From: Hysterangium stoloniferum
Lineage: Eukaryota > Basidiomycota > Agaricomycetes > Hysterangiales > Hysterangiaceae
Length of the DNA: 64,000 bases
Reading direction: 5' to 3'
NCBI GenBank assembly: GCA_015178975.1
Contig: WHVD01000070.1
Coordinates: 186,001 to 250,000 of the forward strand
Shown: positions 34,620 through 48,285 of the stretch, piece by piece
Layout: every line of letters starts with the position of its first letter
Position numbering within the stretch: position 1 is the stretch's first letter
Made by a program: the position numbers and the translations under genes
The notes under the pieces: generated by a model
The model's database searches: none
What the model was told of the DNA's origin: nothing
The model's input: the letters and a program-made list of their open reading frames with translations, nothing else

Positions 34620-35929
34620 TGGTTTGATGAAAGATGTTTTGCGAGAAAAAATGTGGGTTGACAAGTTGATAACGATATACGGAAAATGCTGATGATAACC
34701 AATACAATCTTGAATGTAAAGAGACGATGGAAATGAAATGATGTATGCGATGATAGTTGTATGAAAGAGTCCACCAGGGAAGCAGAGGCCGGCCTGATGT
34801 TGAAGTAGTTGTCGATGTGAAAAGGCGGGGATATGCAGTGCAGGAGGATAGCAACGCAACGCAGGGTACTTAACAGGATTTGAGTGAGGGCACCTCTATA
34901 GTTCTTACATTATTAGCCTTCTGAAACAGGCGAAGCTAAGGTAGGTATATTGTGAGGGGATAGACCAGATCGCTGGGACGATGGTTCGGTATATCTCGTT
35001 GTAGTCATTGTCTAGCAGGAGCGAGTACGGACCGCGTGATTTCATAAACAATGGGTTGAAGACCGCAAAGGATGCACCCGGAGCATGTTCTAAGCTTCAA
35101 GTTAAAAAAAAAAGGATGAAAAGGGCAAGTGATGAACCAAGGATGCAAAGCAGAGCAAATAGCACTTCGGATACGTTGGCAATAGAAACAGTTGGGTAGT
35201 AGAATAAAGCACAAAAGGGACGGGGTTCTCTGTGGATAATAGGATTCGACTTTGGAGGTAGGAGACAAAAGGCTTGCTTCCAGACTCCGACGGTCATTTT
35301 TATCCAAGAGATATCCGAAATTCCGATCGCGTATTTCAGGATTCTCAAGAACAATTAGACATATTCGGACAAACAACCTATTAGATGTACATGCCAGTCG
35401 GTGCCATACTAAGTTACCCGAGTATGAGTACAATTGAGATAATCCAAACTATAGGGTCGGAAGCTGTTGACTTTTGCTCGGCTAATTGTTTGAATTCTGT
35501 GTCAGTGAAGACAATAATCAAATCTCACTCAATTATGATAAATATACATATAACAAAATAATAGAATGTTTTTTTAAACCAAACAGGATACAGTCTTTGT
35601 CTATTGGCCAGTGTGTTCCAATTACAAACTTCCGTGATCACTGAACATCATCACAAGCATCACTTGGGACGTTGCCTTAGTTTCGACAGGTATTTAATTT
35701 AACATGTGAAAATGGCCTATATATATACTATGAGGAGACTAACGATACAGCAACTACTACAAGGGAAAAAGTACAATGGTAATGTCCCACATTCACCAGG
35801 GAGACAGACACTGCGGCGGGATGATAATGAGTGATCGGATCTTGTCGTAAAAGAGCGTGAGCATAGGGATCTATGCAAGGCAAAACAGGATGGCGTCTCG
35901 TCTATCTATCTATCGCATCGCTGTGACAT
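34620..35929. other. Intergenic region, 1.3 kb, no gene supported
   Basis: Only short overlapping frames on both strands, none with conserved motifs. Part near 34,640-34,860 is probably the promoter and leader of the small Ser/Pro gene. Confidence 0.45.
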
Positions 35930-36986
35930 TCAGAGCGCCGTTGCGCTGGAACTAAACGTCGGGGAGCCCGAACGCGAGCTGCCCTCTTGTCCGGAAGGCT
36001 TGGGTGCATAGCGGGGCAACGTCTCCAATGGCTTGGTGATCAGGAAGCCTTTCAGCCCGGCTGCCTTTTCCCCTTTGTTTCCAAAGCCGTAGCTGTCCAA
36101 TTGACGCCCAAAGCCTAGGTTCTTGGCTTTGTCCTCCATGTCGCCCCCGCCACTGCTGCGGGATGTGAAAGAAGGCGCTACGGTAGTGAACGTCGGTCGC
36201 ACGCTTGACACGCTGGGAAGGACCGGCTTAGTGGATTCCTTCCAGGAGCTGATGGAACGCTTGTAGCGTCCCTTTCCTTGGAAGAGGAGACCCTAAGAGA
36301 TCGTTTAGTGTTGTGTGTTTGGTGACATTTAATGTGAGACTTTACCATCAGTATGTTGAGGCAACCAATGGAGAACAGGAAAAATGCCGAAACCATGGCG
36401 AATGTCTGAACATGGTGCGAAAGGACAGCGGCGCCGATCAAGCATTCGAAAATGCCCAAGGCTCCCAGCCCGAAATCTTTACCAAGAACGGGGAAAAAGG
36501 AGTTGAAGAAGGCCTGGGGCCAGCTGATTTCCGACATCATGAGAACGATAACTTGGAAAATGATGAGGAGTCGATTCACGACCGCCCAGAATACACCAGC
36601 GGGCTGGTTTGGTACCGTGCTTCCCCTGGAGGCAGCCATGAGCTCTCGAGTAGACAACATAGAGGTGAAATGACTGACTGGATATAATCCAAGTCACAGT
36701 CAACTAGTGTTCCATTGACGCTAACCATGGACATGTTGTCAGAACCTGCAGCCACGAAGCGGTTAACAGCCTTGATATCATCGGCCAGGACGACCACTGT
36801 ATATCTGTCAGAAAAATACATGATGGGCTCTCCACTAAAGGTGCTCACCATTAGATGCGAAGACAAGTAATAGACCTATAATGCTCAATGCACGAACGGC
36901 GTTAAGAAAGATGAAAAGGCTGCAAAGATGATCAGACTATGCAAAATAAACGAGGATGACACTCACTATCCACGAGGAGGCAACAT
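35930..36986 (-). CDS. Fungal four-pass membrane protein (DUF7598-like)
   Basis: It starts MLPPRGY at 36986. After an intron comes the first membrane helix, LFIFLNAVRALSIIGLLLVF, then VVVLADDIKAVNRF. The conserved core is STVPNQPAGVFWAVVNRLL, a second helix (IIFQVIVLMMSEISW), PVLGKDFGLGALGIFECL, and AAVLSHHVQTFAMVSAFFL as further helices. The cytosolic tail starts GLLFQGKGRYKRSISSW and is Ser/Gly-rich to the TGA at 35930. I recall this layout as an uncharacterised fungal family (DUF7598); no biochemical role is known to me. Four introns are needed. A SCAMP or tetraspanin was considered, but the core motifs fit this family better. Confidence 0.75.
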
Positions 36987-37405
36987 TTTAAGTCTATTGT
37001 TGAATATGAGTGCGAGTAGTGTTTATATATTTTATAAGTCAAGAGATGTGTTAGTGTCGCAGACACACAAGAAGAGTGCAGAAATAAGCAGGAGGGAGGA
37101 GACCGCGCTCTGAAAAAGTAAAGAGAAGGGTACCTCCTCATGTTTACATCCTTATATAGGCTCCGCTTATCCATGCCTGAACTTCCGGAAATACAACACC
37201 ATTCTTCAAAGCTTCATTAATCAGTCCATTGTCCGCTTCAGTGGCACAAACAATGGCAGAATTTCATACTCCGCAAGTAGCATAGGCGCCTACATCGTCC
37301 AGATTCCAATTGTCCTAAGCACACAGGTACAAAATAATACTACGCGTTTACGAGAAAAAAAACACATTGATGGTATCACATCCAAATGGGAATATCCGTG
37401 TACAT
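36987..37405. other. Intergenic region downstream of UNC13
   Basis: About 420 bp, AT-rich, no gene or repeat seen. Confidence 0.55.
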
Positions 37406-40400
37406 TCACTCTGGGCGCCCAGTAGGCATTGGTGGTAATTCTCCGTTTGATAAGGGCCGTTCTTGTTGAGGTCGATTCAGCTGGCGTCGCGACGGACGTG
37501 TCCGTTTCTCCTGGTTATTTTGCAATTGCAGCGACATAATCTGCATTTGTTGGGCAATGAACTCGGTGGTACCAGGCCTATTATTCTTTAACTTCTGACT
37601 AATCGAATGATGAGTAATAGGCAAGTACCTCATTCGGAGAATCCTCATGATAACTTCGGATCCATTCGGCTCCTCTTTCTCTTTCTCTTGTCGGCGCTGG
37701 CGTTTCTTGTCTTTAATCGTCCCCAAGTTTTTATGCGCGTAAACTGTCTTCACCCGCTTCTTCGATGGCGCCGCTCGTAATTGCTGTTGCATCATCCTCA
37801 CACATTCTTCCATCAGCGCGTCCCTGACAACCATACCACAATGAGGGTGAATGAAGAAAGAAAAATCAGCACTCACGTATGCCAATCATAATATAAGCGA
37901 ATTGACACAATGTCGCGGTACTTCTGGTTTTGCAAGGTCTCCAGAGGTACCGGACCTTCACCGCTGGCGTAAAAGTAATCTCGCAAAAACTGCACATGTA
38001 TTAAGACTTGGTTATGACTAAGTGTTGAAACTTCAATTACCTTCAACCATTTAAATACAATGTCCACCTCCTTGTCAAAAAGTGGCTTCATCTCTGATGG
38101 TATATCGGCAAGCGGCGGAACGAGCAGGCCTTCAACAACATTGAGGACGACCTTCCACACCCGTGTCATCACCATTTCTCTGGTTTTGTCCCCAAGCGAA
38201 CTGTTGAGCACTTGAAGGTTGGCTTCAAAATAGTCGAAAACAGGTGAGATAGCTTGTTCAATTTCGACATCAGTAAGCTCCTCTGGTCGCTGTCTGGTTT
38301 GCGGCTTCTCTTGGAACTTTTCTGCCCCAGGCAGTGGGATTTGAACCTCATTCGAGTTGCTTCCAAGGGCAGTTCGGTAAAGTGCAGTCACGTTACCTAG
38401 GGCCTTGTTGTAATCTAAACCGCTCAAAGCTTTATTGTAATCCACGCCTAGAAGACCCGACTTCATGAGTGACTTGAGAACATTCCGTGACAGACATTGA
38501 GAGACAAACGGTCCCATCTAATCATGGAAACTGAATTAGAGAAACAACTTTAAAACCATCGGCTGAAGGATAAACAGACCTTATCAATGAAAGCTCGGAC
38601 CATATCAGCCTCTGCGCGCTTCAACGAACGGAAAGCTCGACCGAAATAAAACTGCACATCATCTTTCTCGCCCTCCATGCTTACTCGGATGAGAACACGT
38701 CCTTGAGAATCGAGGTCTAACCACAGATCATGGGTTAAAAAGTCGCCAAACCGTTGTGGGTCCAGGCAGAGATACGCCCGACCGACTGTATCGTGTTTGC
38801 CAATAAGTCCCCGGTCGCGCACACTCACCATCACCCATAGTGCCGTATCGACAGATAAGTCGACCGTTTGATCCCCTGGGGGTCGATATATGTAAATCGC
38901 AACATAACAAAGCTGGTTTACGTACAGCGAGGGTCGTTGGTCTCATAGATCGTCCGAGTTCTTCCCAATGTTACAGCATTTTGATCGGTTATCTTGACAT
39001 ACGAGTCTAATCTCGATGAAGGACTAGTATCCAGGGGGACCAGACCTTGCGCCATAACGATCTTGACTGTGAAAAGGAATCGTTCCCGCTCGTTTTTGTC
39101 TGGTACAGGAGGGCCATGCTCTTGCAAAACACTAGCAATTTTGTCGGCTTGCATTTGACTGTACATCTGATCCAAGAGGTTTCTTGCCGACTCAATGTTG
39201 TTCAGTTTGATGCACGACTTGACAACTCATGAGACAAACTTGAACTAGTTGCATGATAACTGATTACTTACCGCAGCGGTGAAGTTAAATGCCACGATCT
39301 TCTTCTCGCCTTGAATTGTCTGTTTTGCCTTTTCAAGCCAGGCCGCTGAGCCCTTTGGAGGTGGCGGTTGTTCTTGTCGTTGCGGATACATATCCTCCAT
39401 AAAGAGGTCTTCCATCGTAGAGCAATATTGTTCCACAGCCTTGTTGATTGTCTGAAGAATGTTCGTTGTAAGTACAAGTGTCTCCTGCAGCACCGTAAAC
39501 GTCACGGACCTTCGCTAACGCAGTGAAAAATCGGGCCTCCTCATACTCGTCGGGCCATTCGAGGTCTAGAAGGAAAGTGATCGGACTTCGTAACGAATCA
39601 AATAGGTCGATTATGGAAGAACTGTGGTTTTCGGGACCTTCAGGCTCAAACTAGGAGGGTGTTTTTATCAAGTTAGACTGCTAAACATGGCGTGCTCAAT
39701 TATATTGGCACTGTACCTTGTCAGCCGCAATAGCGTTTTGAACCCATTGCTTGGTCTTCGCATCAGTGCTAACTAGCCATATTCGAACATACGGTTCAAA
39801 GTACGCCGCAATGTCAAAAGCAGGAGGAGGATAGCTGAAAAACATGAAAGTAAGGAAATAACCAGAACAGCGTGCGCATTAGGTACTGACTTTGGACAAA
39901 ATGCATTGTACATTCCTAGCAAAGTCTTTGTTCGGCGGTATAATGCGAAGATATCTTCAATAGGCACATCTGGTGTCGGCTCATTTTTCGATCCTTCCCA
40001 TAGTCGATTTCGCGTGTTCTCGACGTCAGTGAGGAATAGAGGGATCTGACTCTCAATGAACAATGAGCAAATATCCAGTTGTCTAGTATGCAGGCATCAG
40101 CAACTGAGAGCGTTCCCACAAGTTCACACACACCCAAGTAACGGCTCTGGGAATCGCTTATCAAGTAATTTGGTACGTTTCTCTAACTCGTCAGTCATGA
40201 ACAGCAAGGGCAGAGCTCGATTAACACCAGGTTGAGCATTCATATCGTTGCTCTTCTCTGTATATTGATGGACAGCGATGATTCGTACGCGCTCCGCGAG
40301 CTCGTTGAGCCGTGACCCAACATCGACGTCGACACGTCTAAAGACTCCACTATTTCGTACTGTGTCAAGTATGCCTAAAAATGGCGCTATGTCGTCAGCT

Positions 40401-42354
40401 TTGAGTTTAGGAAGCTCGTCCAAAGCCTGATACAATGACCCGAGGAAGAACTCAAAGAGAGTTCGGTATACAGTTGCCAGATGTTCGATCTGGGTGTTTG
40501 TAGTCTTTAGTCGTTTCCTTAATACAGTAAAATTATGCAACGCACATCTGCCTTGGGCCATCGCAAAAGCTCCGTCTCCTGTATGGTCTTCTGAATCATT
40601 TGTAAAGCTTCCGGAATACATTCCAAGGGAACCTCTTCTCGCTCGTACATATATCGAATGATGTCCAGGAAGCATGTTACACGGTAACTTTGGGAAATTC
40701 GCCATCGAACGGCACATTCGTTTATTACCTCTATGTGGCGAGGCGAGAGAATTCCGAGAGAAACCTCTTGATCTTCCGGAAGGGTAGCCATTGCCTCCAA
40801 ATCCGCCTCTACGCAACGCTCCACAAGACGCTTGTAGAACTTCTTGGGATTTGATGGGATGTAGGTGAAATGATGGCCGACAGGAATTTCGTCATCTTCC
40901 TCTCTGATGGTATCCGCAATAGAATCGAGCGTGTTCTGTGAATTCAAGGCAAACGAAAAACGACTGCTGATAGAACCGCCCCGCGAATCCCTTGGACGAT
41001 CCAAAGAATACAGCGATTCTGGTCGTGAGCCTGAGGTAGGCGATTGCGACGACGAAACAGAATCAGATGGCGAAGACTTTGCTAGCTCGGGGTTGAACTG
41101 AAGCATAATGACCATTAACTGGGATAAATGGGTTGTTTCGGTGGTTCTCCAGGCCTGGTATGCTGCATCAGACTCGAAATCTTCTCGGCGACCGGGGAAA
41201 GGTAAGCCAGCATTGATGTTCTTCAAACACGTCTGTAAATGTGCATGGCCATCGATATATGTACATGAAAGTGTTGGACATTAGACCTACCTTGAGATCT
41301 GTCAAGGCGGCCTGAATCGTAAATGTAAAAAAAAACTTCATGCCAATTAATAAAATGAATAGGATGAACCTTTTCATTGCATGTACGCTTGAGTGTATTG
41401 AGATCACGCAGAGCATCTTGTTGGGTTTTTCCAAATAATGTCGCAACAGTATTGGCTAGCGGGACATGCACCATATTAAGCGGTGTAGGTGTGGAGGGCT
41501 CTCCAGCACGACTCGATGACGCCACAGGCGAGGCCGGGTCCGACAAAGAGCCATGATGAGGCTGTGGTGGTGCGAGTTTCGATGTATACATTTCCAGACG
41601 AGAAGTTAGCTCAGGATTAACGTGAATATTCCGAAGGCAGTCACGCAAAATCCAGATAAATTGGGCTACTTGGTTGTTAAGTTCAACCTTCCACCCTTCA
41701 TCGGCGAGCTGGGGGTCCTTCTTTAATGCAGTAGTAGAAGTCGTCGCAAACATTAGTATGAGTTCTTCGATCTTGCGATTCTCTTTCATTTGTCGTTTAA
41801 AAGCTTCATTCTTGAAAGACCCGTAGAACATGCCTATTGTTCGGCGGAGGCGATGGTCGGTATAGCTATATGACTACCATCAATTGCCGTTATATGGATG
41901 AATGTAAGTCAACATACACAGGATCCTTAGCCATGGCAATATTCTCGAGCTTCAGTTCAAGCACTTTGATAAGTTTCTCGGGGAACTTGACACTCTTTGG
42001 TCCATCTCGGCCTACATCCTTAAAGAGGTCGCCAATGGAGAAAATGGAATTCTGAATACTTCGCAAATGGTCTCGATGTTCCTTAGCTTCCCCATTCGTG
42101 GCGTGAGTGGGTTCTGCTGGTTTCGGCTGCAACAGGTACGAAAGGTAACTGCAAACACATGTATCTCAGCCTGATATCGTGATAATAGACGATTCGTGCT
42201 CACGAAACACGGAGTGCATAACTAGGACAAAGTATTAGAAGTTAATATGGGATAAACGATGAGCGGAGAAAAGAACATACTTATAGACGTCGTCGTCCGT
42301 AACACGCTGGGAGACACGGCTAGATGCGTAACTATCAAAGCTGCGAGAGGTCAT
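37406..42354 (-). CDS. Unc13/Munc13-like C2-MUN domain protein
   Basis: It starts MTSRSFDSYASSRVSQRV at 42354; splicing then gives YNYALRVSYLSYLLQP. A long helical MUN region follows (SIGDLFKDVGRDGPKSV, EKVHPIHFINWHEVFF, MLQFNPELAKS, ADLEAMATLPEDQEVSLGI, PFLGILDTVRNSG). A C2 domain near residues 900-1050 has KIVMAQGLVPLDTS, RLDSYVKI and VSVRDRGLIGKHDTVG. The second MUN half follows (MVMTRVWKVVLNVVEGLLVPP and LRDYFYASGEGPVPLETL), with a basic tail to the TGA at 37406. I estimate about 1,350 residues and a dozen or more introns. Fission yeast Ync13 is the studied relative, acting in exocytosis and endocytosis at division sites and tips. Lipid or calcium binding by the C2 domain is not resolved here. 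Confidence 0.88.
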
Positions 42355-42842
42355 TTCGTGTTCACAAATGCGCCTGAAGCGCTGAGTATGAGTCCCTATC
42401 CGTTGTCAAGTGTTGTCTACGACAATTACAAAAAAGGCAGTAGGAAGAAGGGCACAATCCACACTATTGCTAAATAATCCACATAGCCCCACAATAGTCC
42501 TCAATGACACACGCAATGGTGTGCGACCAAAATTTACTTCTTACATACCAGTATCACTACTGTAGCTTCACTAATGTCAGCAACATTGCATATTAAAAAA
42601 TCCGAGACTAGGCAGGAATATCTCAAGTTTTTAAATAATTCTCCGTTGATTCAGGAATTATCCACGGGGAAATTCAAGGGAAATTACAATTAATTACTGT
42701 ATTTAATTAAACATATCTAGTAGAGCCCCTTCCCCCTCCTTTATTTATCATGTCCAGTCTTAGAATAAAATGTACCAGCTTCCACTGTGCGCCGGGTATG
42801 GTCTGGTAAGTGAGATTGAAAATCTCTCGCGGCCACGGACAA
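42355..42842. other. Intergenic region between UNC13 and the P450
   Basis: About 490 bp holding the promoter of UNC13 and the 3-prime end of the P450 gene. No distinct element is seen. Confidence 0.5.
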
Positions 42843-45239
42843 TTAATATTCATCTTGAACAGCAGTTACCAGGAGAGGCATGCATGCTCCTTCATGTTCC
42901 CTCCCCTTGACCATCGGTTGCATGACACTGCTTGCCATCCCCCTCTTGACTTCGGAGTTCCCAGGATCAGGCTTGAAGGAGAAATTCTCGACAAGCTCTA
43001 CTAAGATAACCTGCATCTCCAACATGCTGTACGCAAAAGTCAGCCAGAGAGTTCAAAAGCCATTAATTTCATTAGTATTAACTCACGAGAATCGCCATCT
43101 CATAAAGTCGCGTTAGTTTTATTTAAGCCACAAGTATCGAACAGAAAGATCTCACCCTATGCAACTTCGTAAACCACTACTGAAACTGGCCCTACAAATC
43201 CCAATAAATGATCTCATAAAAAGGGCACAGGAGAGTGATGCATACAGGTTAGCTAATACGCCCAGATTTATTGAACTTTGACCAGTGGCGTTTTCGAGAA
43301 AACGTTCAGGCCTCCATTGCTCAGCATCCTCACCCCATACACTGTTAAGCCTAAACGTATAATGAAGCTATGTTCAGAAAATAGAAGAGAGTCATTGATA
43401 CCGATTATAAACACAAATCGAAAGCATTATCGCCTGCCCTTTGCTGACTGGTATCGCGGTAACCGTGTCATTTGTAACCGTTCGCTGTGGATGCTCCAAA
43501 GGTATTACATCGTCGCGGTCAGCTTCTCTGAAAAGTTGGAGAACAAATGGGTGGTAGCGAAGGGTCTCCTGTAAGAGGTATTATTATTCCCCCGGACAGT
43601 CAGAATGAATTATCTAGCGCCTGCCTTCATTACAGCCCTGGTGTAGTCCATGCTTTCCAGATCTGCCATTGTCATTGCCGTGTCCCCTCGTTCGAGAACT
43701 TTCAATCGAGTCCATCGGATCTCCTCTCGTAGCTTGTCCTGTACCTCTTGATTTTTAGAAAGCTCATGAAGTATCCAGGACAGTGTAGTAGCCGTAGTTT
43801 CGTGACCAGCTAATAAACACACAATATCGTGTTAGCACAAATGTGGGGTGACAGGGGAAAAATAGCAACCAAAGGTGAGGGCCATTACTTGTGCAACTAC
43901 TTCTTGTTCAATTAAGCGGCGTTTTGGATCCTCAGATCGATTAGCTTTACCTGTATGCAGTGAGTTGGTTCTAAAAGAATAGCCTAGTGAAGACTGACTT
44001 AGAAGACTAATAACGTCTTTACCGACTTCCCTGTTCGCCTCTTGAGCGGCCATCTGTTCAGCAACAACGCGTCTTCCTACTTTCAAGATGACCTGGGTGA
44101 AATGCCTGAAGCGACGCAAGTCTTTCTTCGGAAAATATATGATGTATTTATGGAGTGATTCAGGCAAATAGCCAGTGAGTCGTCTGAATATGATGGTGAA
44201 GTCTGACATCATGTAGTGTACGTCGGCACTGCACATGCAAGATGTCGATGAATAAGCTGCAATGAGCTTTGAAATCAGATGTGAAGGATAAAGCTTACAA
44301 AAGATTGTGATAGACTTCGTAAAGTTCACTGCCTTCTCCTTCGAGGGCATTGTATTGATAACCAAAGGCGGTTGCACCGATAATGTCAAGGGTGGTTCGA
44401 GTTAACCAAGCTGCAACATTGATGACGGGAGTTGATGAACTGGTAGACTTGGCTTGCTTTTCAATCATATCTTTCCAGGCGGAGGATGTCTGTTTTTCAT
44501 TATACATATGAAAATAGAAGGGAACGAATCGTTGAGATCTCACCTTCTTGGCGAAATGAGAGAATTCGGGGAGAAATCCTTTCAGCGCGGGGGAGGAGAA
44601 TGCCGGGCTCATAACCTTCCTCTGTCGAGCATGTTTGGCACCTATGGAAGATTCGGTGCTGCTTCCCTTAACAAATATAAACCTAGATGTATCATACCGT
44701 CGGCCCATACGATACTGTCATGCCCTGTTGCAAACTGCTGGCGAATTCGGACCTCGTTTGTCTTGGGATAGTTATATCCGCTCTTGTTTAAAATGTATTG
44801 GAGAGCCTGAGAAACTAGGTGTTAGCTGTATGCGGATCCTCCCGCCGGTGGCCGCTACGCACTTTAGGATCTGAAAGATACAATACATCTTCCTGTCATA
44901 ACACCGTTTTCGGCCTGAGTGTACAAGAGAATTAGAAGGTCGATAATTTTGACTCACGCCGAAGCAGCCTTTCGTGCGAAAAGCATAGCCATACTCCTTG
45001 GTCCATGCAAAATCAGCCTCAGCAGCGTTATCTGGCCGCTGAAAGCTAGCGATATTTCCTGAGAAAATTCCAATGAGTAACAAGAAGAGAGCGACCATGG
45101 GGTTGCAGAGACCTATGAGCCATGAAGGTGATTTGGGGCCAGGCAGATGGCTGATAGTCTGGCGACGAAGGCGGGTTACTAGCAGATAAAATAAAAATGC
45201 CAAAGACCCAAACAAGGGAGCGTAGTAGAAGTTGATCAT
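42843..45239 (-). CDS. Cytochrome P450 monooxygenase with a 12-nt micro-exon
   Basis: The ATG at 45239 gives a membrane anchor (FGSLAFLFYLLVTRLRR) and then the proline hinge HLPGPKSPSWLIG. Later blocks are ARQRKVMSPAFS, the I-helix LLAGHETTATTLSW, ExxR as ETLRYHPF, WRPERFLE, and the haem loop FSSGLRSCIGWRF with the cysteine ligand. The C-terminus is VTAVQDEY, TAA at 42843. About ten introns are present. The codons for WRFS come from a 12-nt exon at 43087-43098 between introns with good GT and AG ends; removing it would break the conserved CIGWRFS. It belongs to the ER-bound class II fungal P450s. The substrate is unknown and no biosynthetic neighbours are present. Confidence 0.9.
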
Positions 45240-45994
45240 AGGGGTTTGGGGCGAGTGTCGGCAACATACGCTTTATCTACCTGGACTATATAGATACAAT
45301 GGACGCCAATAAGTGCCTGTTTTGGGTTTTGCCAATGCGTTTTTCAGGCTTGCAAGCATCTTGTTCTGGGATTGTAACTATCCGCTGGCTCAAAATAGCT
45401 TAGAGCGAAGCACCCAATGAACCGTAAAGCTAGGGCAACACGCAAATGCTGAGCTATTCAAATTATTCAATGCATCGGTTCCTGCGAGTCCCTGCTAATT
45501 CCAGGCTTCGGAAAGAGTAATGTCACATACATATACTTATCGATATCGTTATATATAACATATATAGGCGTACTTACGTTTCTTCCCAGCTGACTGGCCA
45601 GGGTGGCGTATAGTGCGTATCGCACCGCGCTCGTACCATACAAGGTTAACTGAAGTCCAGGTTTCGGAAAGAATATTGCATATTCTGAAGCACCCCTTGG
45701 CACGACGTAATCACCATTCAATTCAATTTCAGCAGTGCTATATGTATGATGTAGGGGATCTGCCTTTTCGAGCTAAGACCCCATGGCAACCCATGCCAAT
45801 TCAAGGGGCGGGATTGGAGACACACGCTTCCAAGTTAAAGAGTGCAAATCGCGGACCCTATCTGATAAGCTTTCATTTGGCATCGCAAACTCTAATTGGG
45901 AAATTCATACGCTCGACATATAAATAGCAAATTCAAATGTCAGAACCAACCTAAACAAAGTCAACCTTGTCTATCATGCCGGCAGGATGTTATG

Positions 45995-46065
45995 TAAACT
46001 CGGCAGACCACTCTAAAAATATTTATAAACTCGGCAGATATAATATAAACCCGGCAGACCACTCA
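45995..46065 (+). repeat. TAAACYCGGCAGA motif, three copies
   Basis: TAAACTCGGCAGA, TAAACTCGGCAGA and TAAACCCGGCAGA occur at about 24 and 20 bp spacing; the first and third continue CCACTC. AT-rich DNA separates them. Confidence 0.7.
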
Positions 46066-46348
46066 AAGTGTATTGACGGAACGGAACGGCCGTCGTCGCC
46101 AAATAACGGAACTAGATAGATCACGTCGGCCCGAAAATATAAGACTGGTCAACTGACTCGCAGACATCGCTTTTGTGGGTAAATGGTTCAAGCAGACACA
46201 TAACCGATGCCGTCAGGTAAATGTCAAAGGCATCGGTAAAGCTGCCCACTTTCAGGCTGACAAAATGGAATATTAAGATGCCCTGCTTGTCTCCGCCCCA
46301 GTTTCTGGGCCTAGAACGGTTTCTCCGTAGGACAGCTTCAAGGTTATC

Positions 46349-46714
46349 CTAGTTGTCAAGGATGTTCATGAATGGCGAGAATACCTCGATAAACGCCTTG
46401 ATAAACGCCGCGTGGTCGCCGGCTACAATATAACCCCGTATACGCTGATTAGACCACCTCCACTGCTTTGAACCTGGAAGGGGGCGGCTTCCGCTTCCGA
46501 TGAAATACCATGGATTGGATGGACGCTTCTCTTTCTTGTTGGTGAAGAAGCTTGCACCATGTTGTGATTCTTGACCTGCACGGCACATACAAAGCGACCC
46601 GAGGGCTTTCTGAAGCTGATGATAAGGCTTGGCCCACCTGCCACACGCAGTCTTCGTGATGTGCACCTCCTTCCAAAGATCGGACGGAAGCTCGACAATC
46701 GGCGGATCTGATTC
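46349..46714 (-). other. Open frame with coding look, unknown
   Basis: The frame between a TAG and the TAG at 46349 reads SDPPIVELPSDLWKEVHITK near its start and HAAFIKAFIEVFSPFMN near its end, about 120 residues with balanced composition. It has no plausible start codon and no recognised family. It may be one exon or a relic of a retroelement or F-box-type gene. Confidence 0.3.
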
Positions 46715-48285
46715 CTAGGTGTTTTCATATTTGCAAGCTGACTATTGACAAGAGTTCGACGGTGAATAGATGGTCAGATATGAAATAGCAGATAGAAAGA
46801 AAGCCACAGGCTTCACTGGATTCTCTTCGGCGCGCGCCCTTGACAGCATAATATTAACACTGCTAGGCAGTAGGGAGGCCGGCTCGACTCTTTTTTTTCC
46901 AGGTTGTTTCGTCAATGTCGTCAAACTGTGATCTTGCGGCTTAGAACATTTCCCAAGCTATGGCCAAGATCCTTGCTGGTTATTTTTGTGACAGCATCGT
47001 TAACGTGTTTACCCACGGTTTCGGCCGTGCCTCCTTTCATTCAGAGCGTCCACCGATGCGCTCGGAGAAATCAAATGGACTCACCTCCGTTACAATGTAT
47101 CGAGTGCTGGGCATATTCCTAGACCACTTATTGTTGAGGAACATGTGTTTCCTACCAACAAAAATGACTCCGGTGACATGTTTCCGAACGACCGCTACGT
47201 ACATATCTTGACGTCTCTGTCCTCATGTACTCACGCCACTGTAGAAGAAACTTCATCATATCTTTGCAGACGGGCCGTGCATACCTTGTGTTATGAAATG
47301 AGTGCATACAGCCTGCAAAAACGTGGTGGCGCCCCATCGGGCTCTCAATAGCCGGTAAGAAGAGGCATTGAACCGATGATGACGTGCACGGGGTTGGGGC
47401 GCAGACTTGAGGTTGAATGGGAGGGAAATGTCCACGTTCGCAAGCTCATGACCCCATTCGAGATATACCACGTCCGAACTTTATAGGATCGGCGCAAAGT
47501 TTAAATATGGAAGGCTGGGCTTCGCAATACTATCAGTCAAAGTTTGTTTCCAGAGACTTTGGCATTGTCCTCGTTATCCATGGTTTTGTCGAAAGCTATC
47601 TGAAGAAGTCATAACAGTGGCTATGAACTTTAAACAGACGCGATAGTTTACATAACAAAATGCTAGCTGGAAGATACTTGTTCCAAGGGAACAAGCCATT
47701 GCTCAAGAGCATCCTCAATGAAAAGAGGTATATTTTAATTCAATTTTTTAAATTGAAGCTTTACCGGATGGCATCGGTACAGTAGAACTTAGCCACCTCA
47801 GGGGTCAGAGTATTTGTCTCTTTGGCTGACCGTTACTATGTACATGTTTTGACAATCGGTTGGATTAATCCCGCAGGATCATCGGGGGTCCCATCGCGAA
47901 CCAGCAATGATATATGCATGCATATCTTAGTCTAGAGGCACCTGTGCTTCGGCCTTTAAATTGGAAAAATTTTAGTCTGTAAATTTTTCTATCCGAGTCT
48001 GTAGGCACTCCTTCCTTCAAGCCTCGCATGTAACGATTCAATGGGGAGTTTACTGAACGCCGCTTCCAGCGGGGTATATTCAGCCCCATAGATGGTGTGA
48101 TGTGACGCACCCGAAGGATATAGCAAGCGACAGGTTCTTCGACAAAATGAAAGAAGATTGCCTCCAGGAAACCTTCTTCGCTTTGAGTAAACTATTATTT
48201 CCAAATAAAATCATATGTAGAACAACAGTAGAAAAGTAAGTCCAGCAATGATCAAAATAAAGAGAGCAATAATGTCAACTAACCC

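Larger units (their letters stand above)
45240..48285. other. Accessory stretch, 3.0 kb, no clear gene
   Basis: Lies between the P450 start and the 3-prime end of SET2. It contains the CGGCAGA triple motif near 45995-46065, one frame with coding look at 46349-46714, and scattered small frames. No transposon ends or RNA genes were recognised. Confidence 0.4.

Noticed and set aside
34377..34859. 160-codon minus-strand frame
   Set aside because: Overlaps the better-supported two-exon gene in another frame and has a tryptophan-poor, Ser/His/Tyr-rich composition without motif.
42843..45239. Biosynthetic gene cluster around the P450
   Set aside because: Neighbours are Unc13 and a gene-free stretch; no synthase, transporter or regulator is present.
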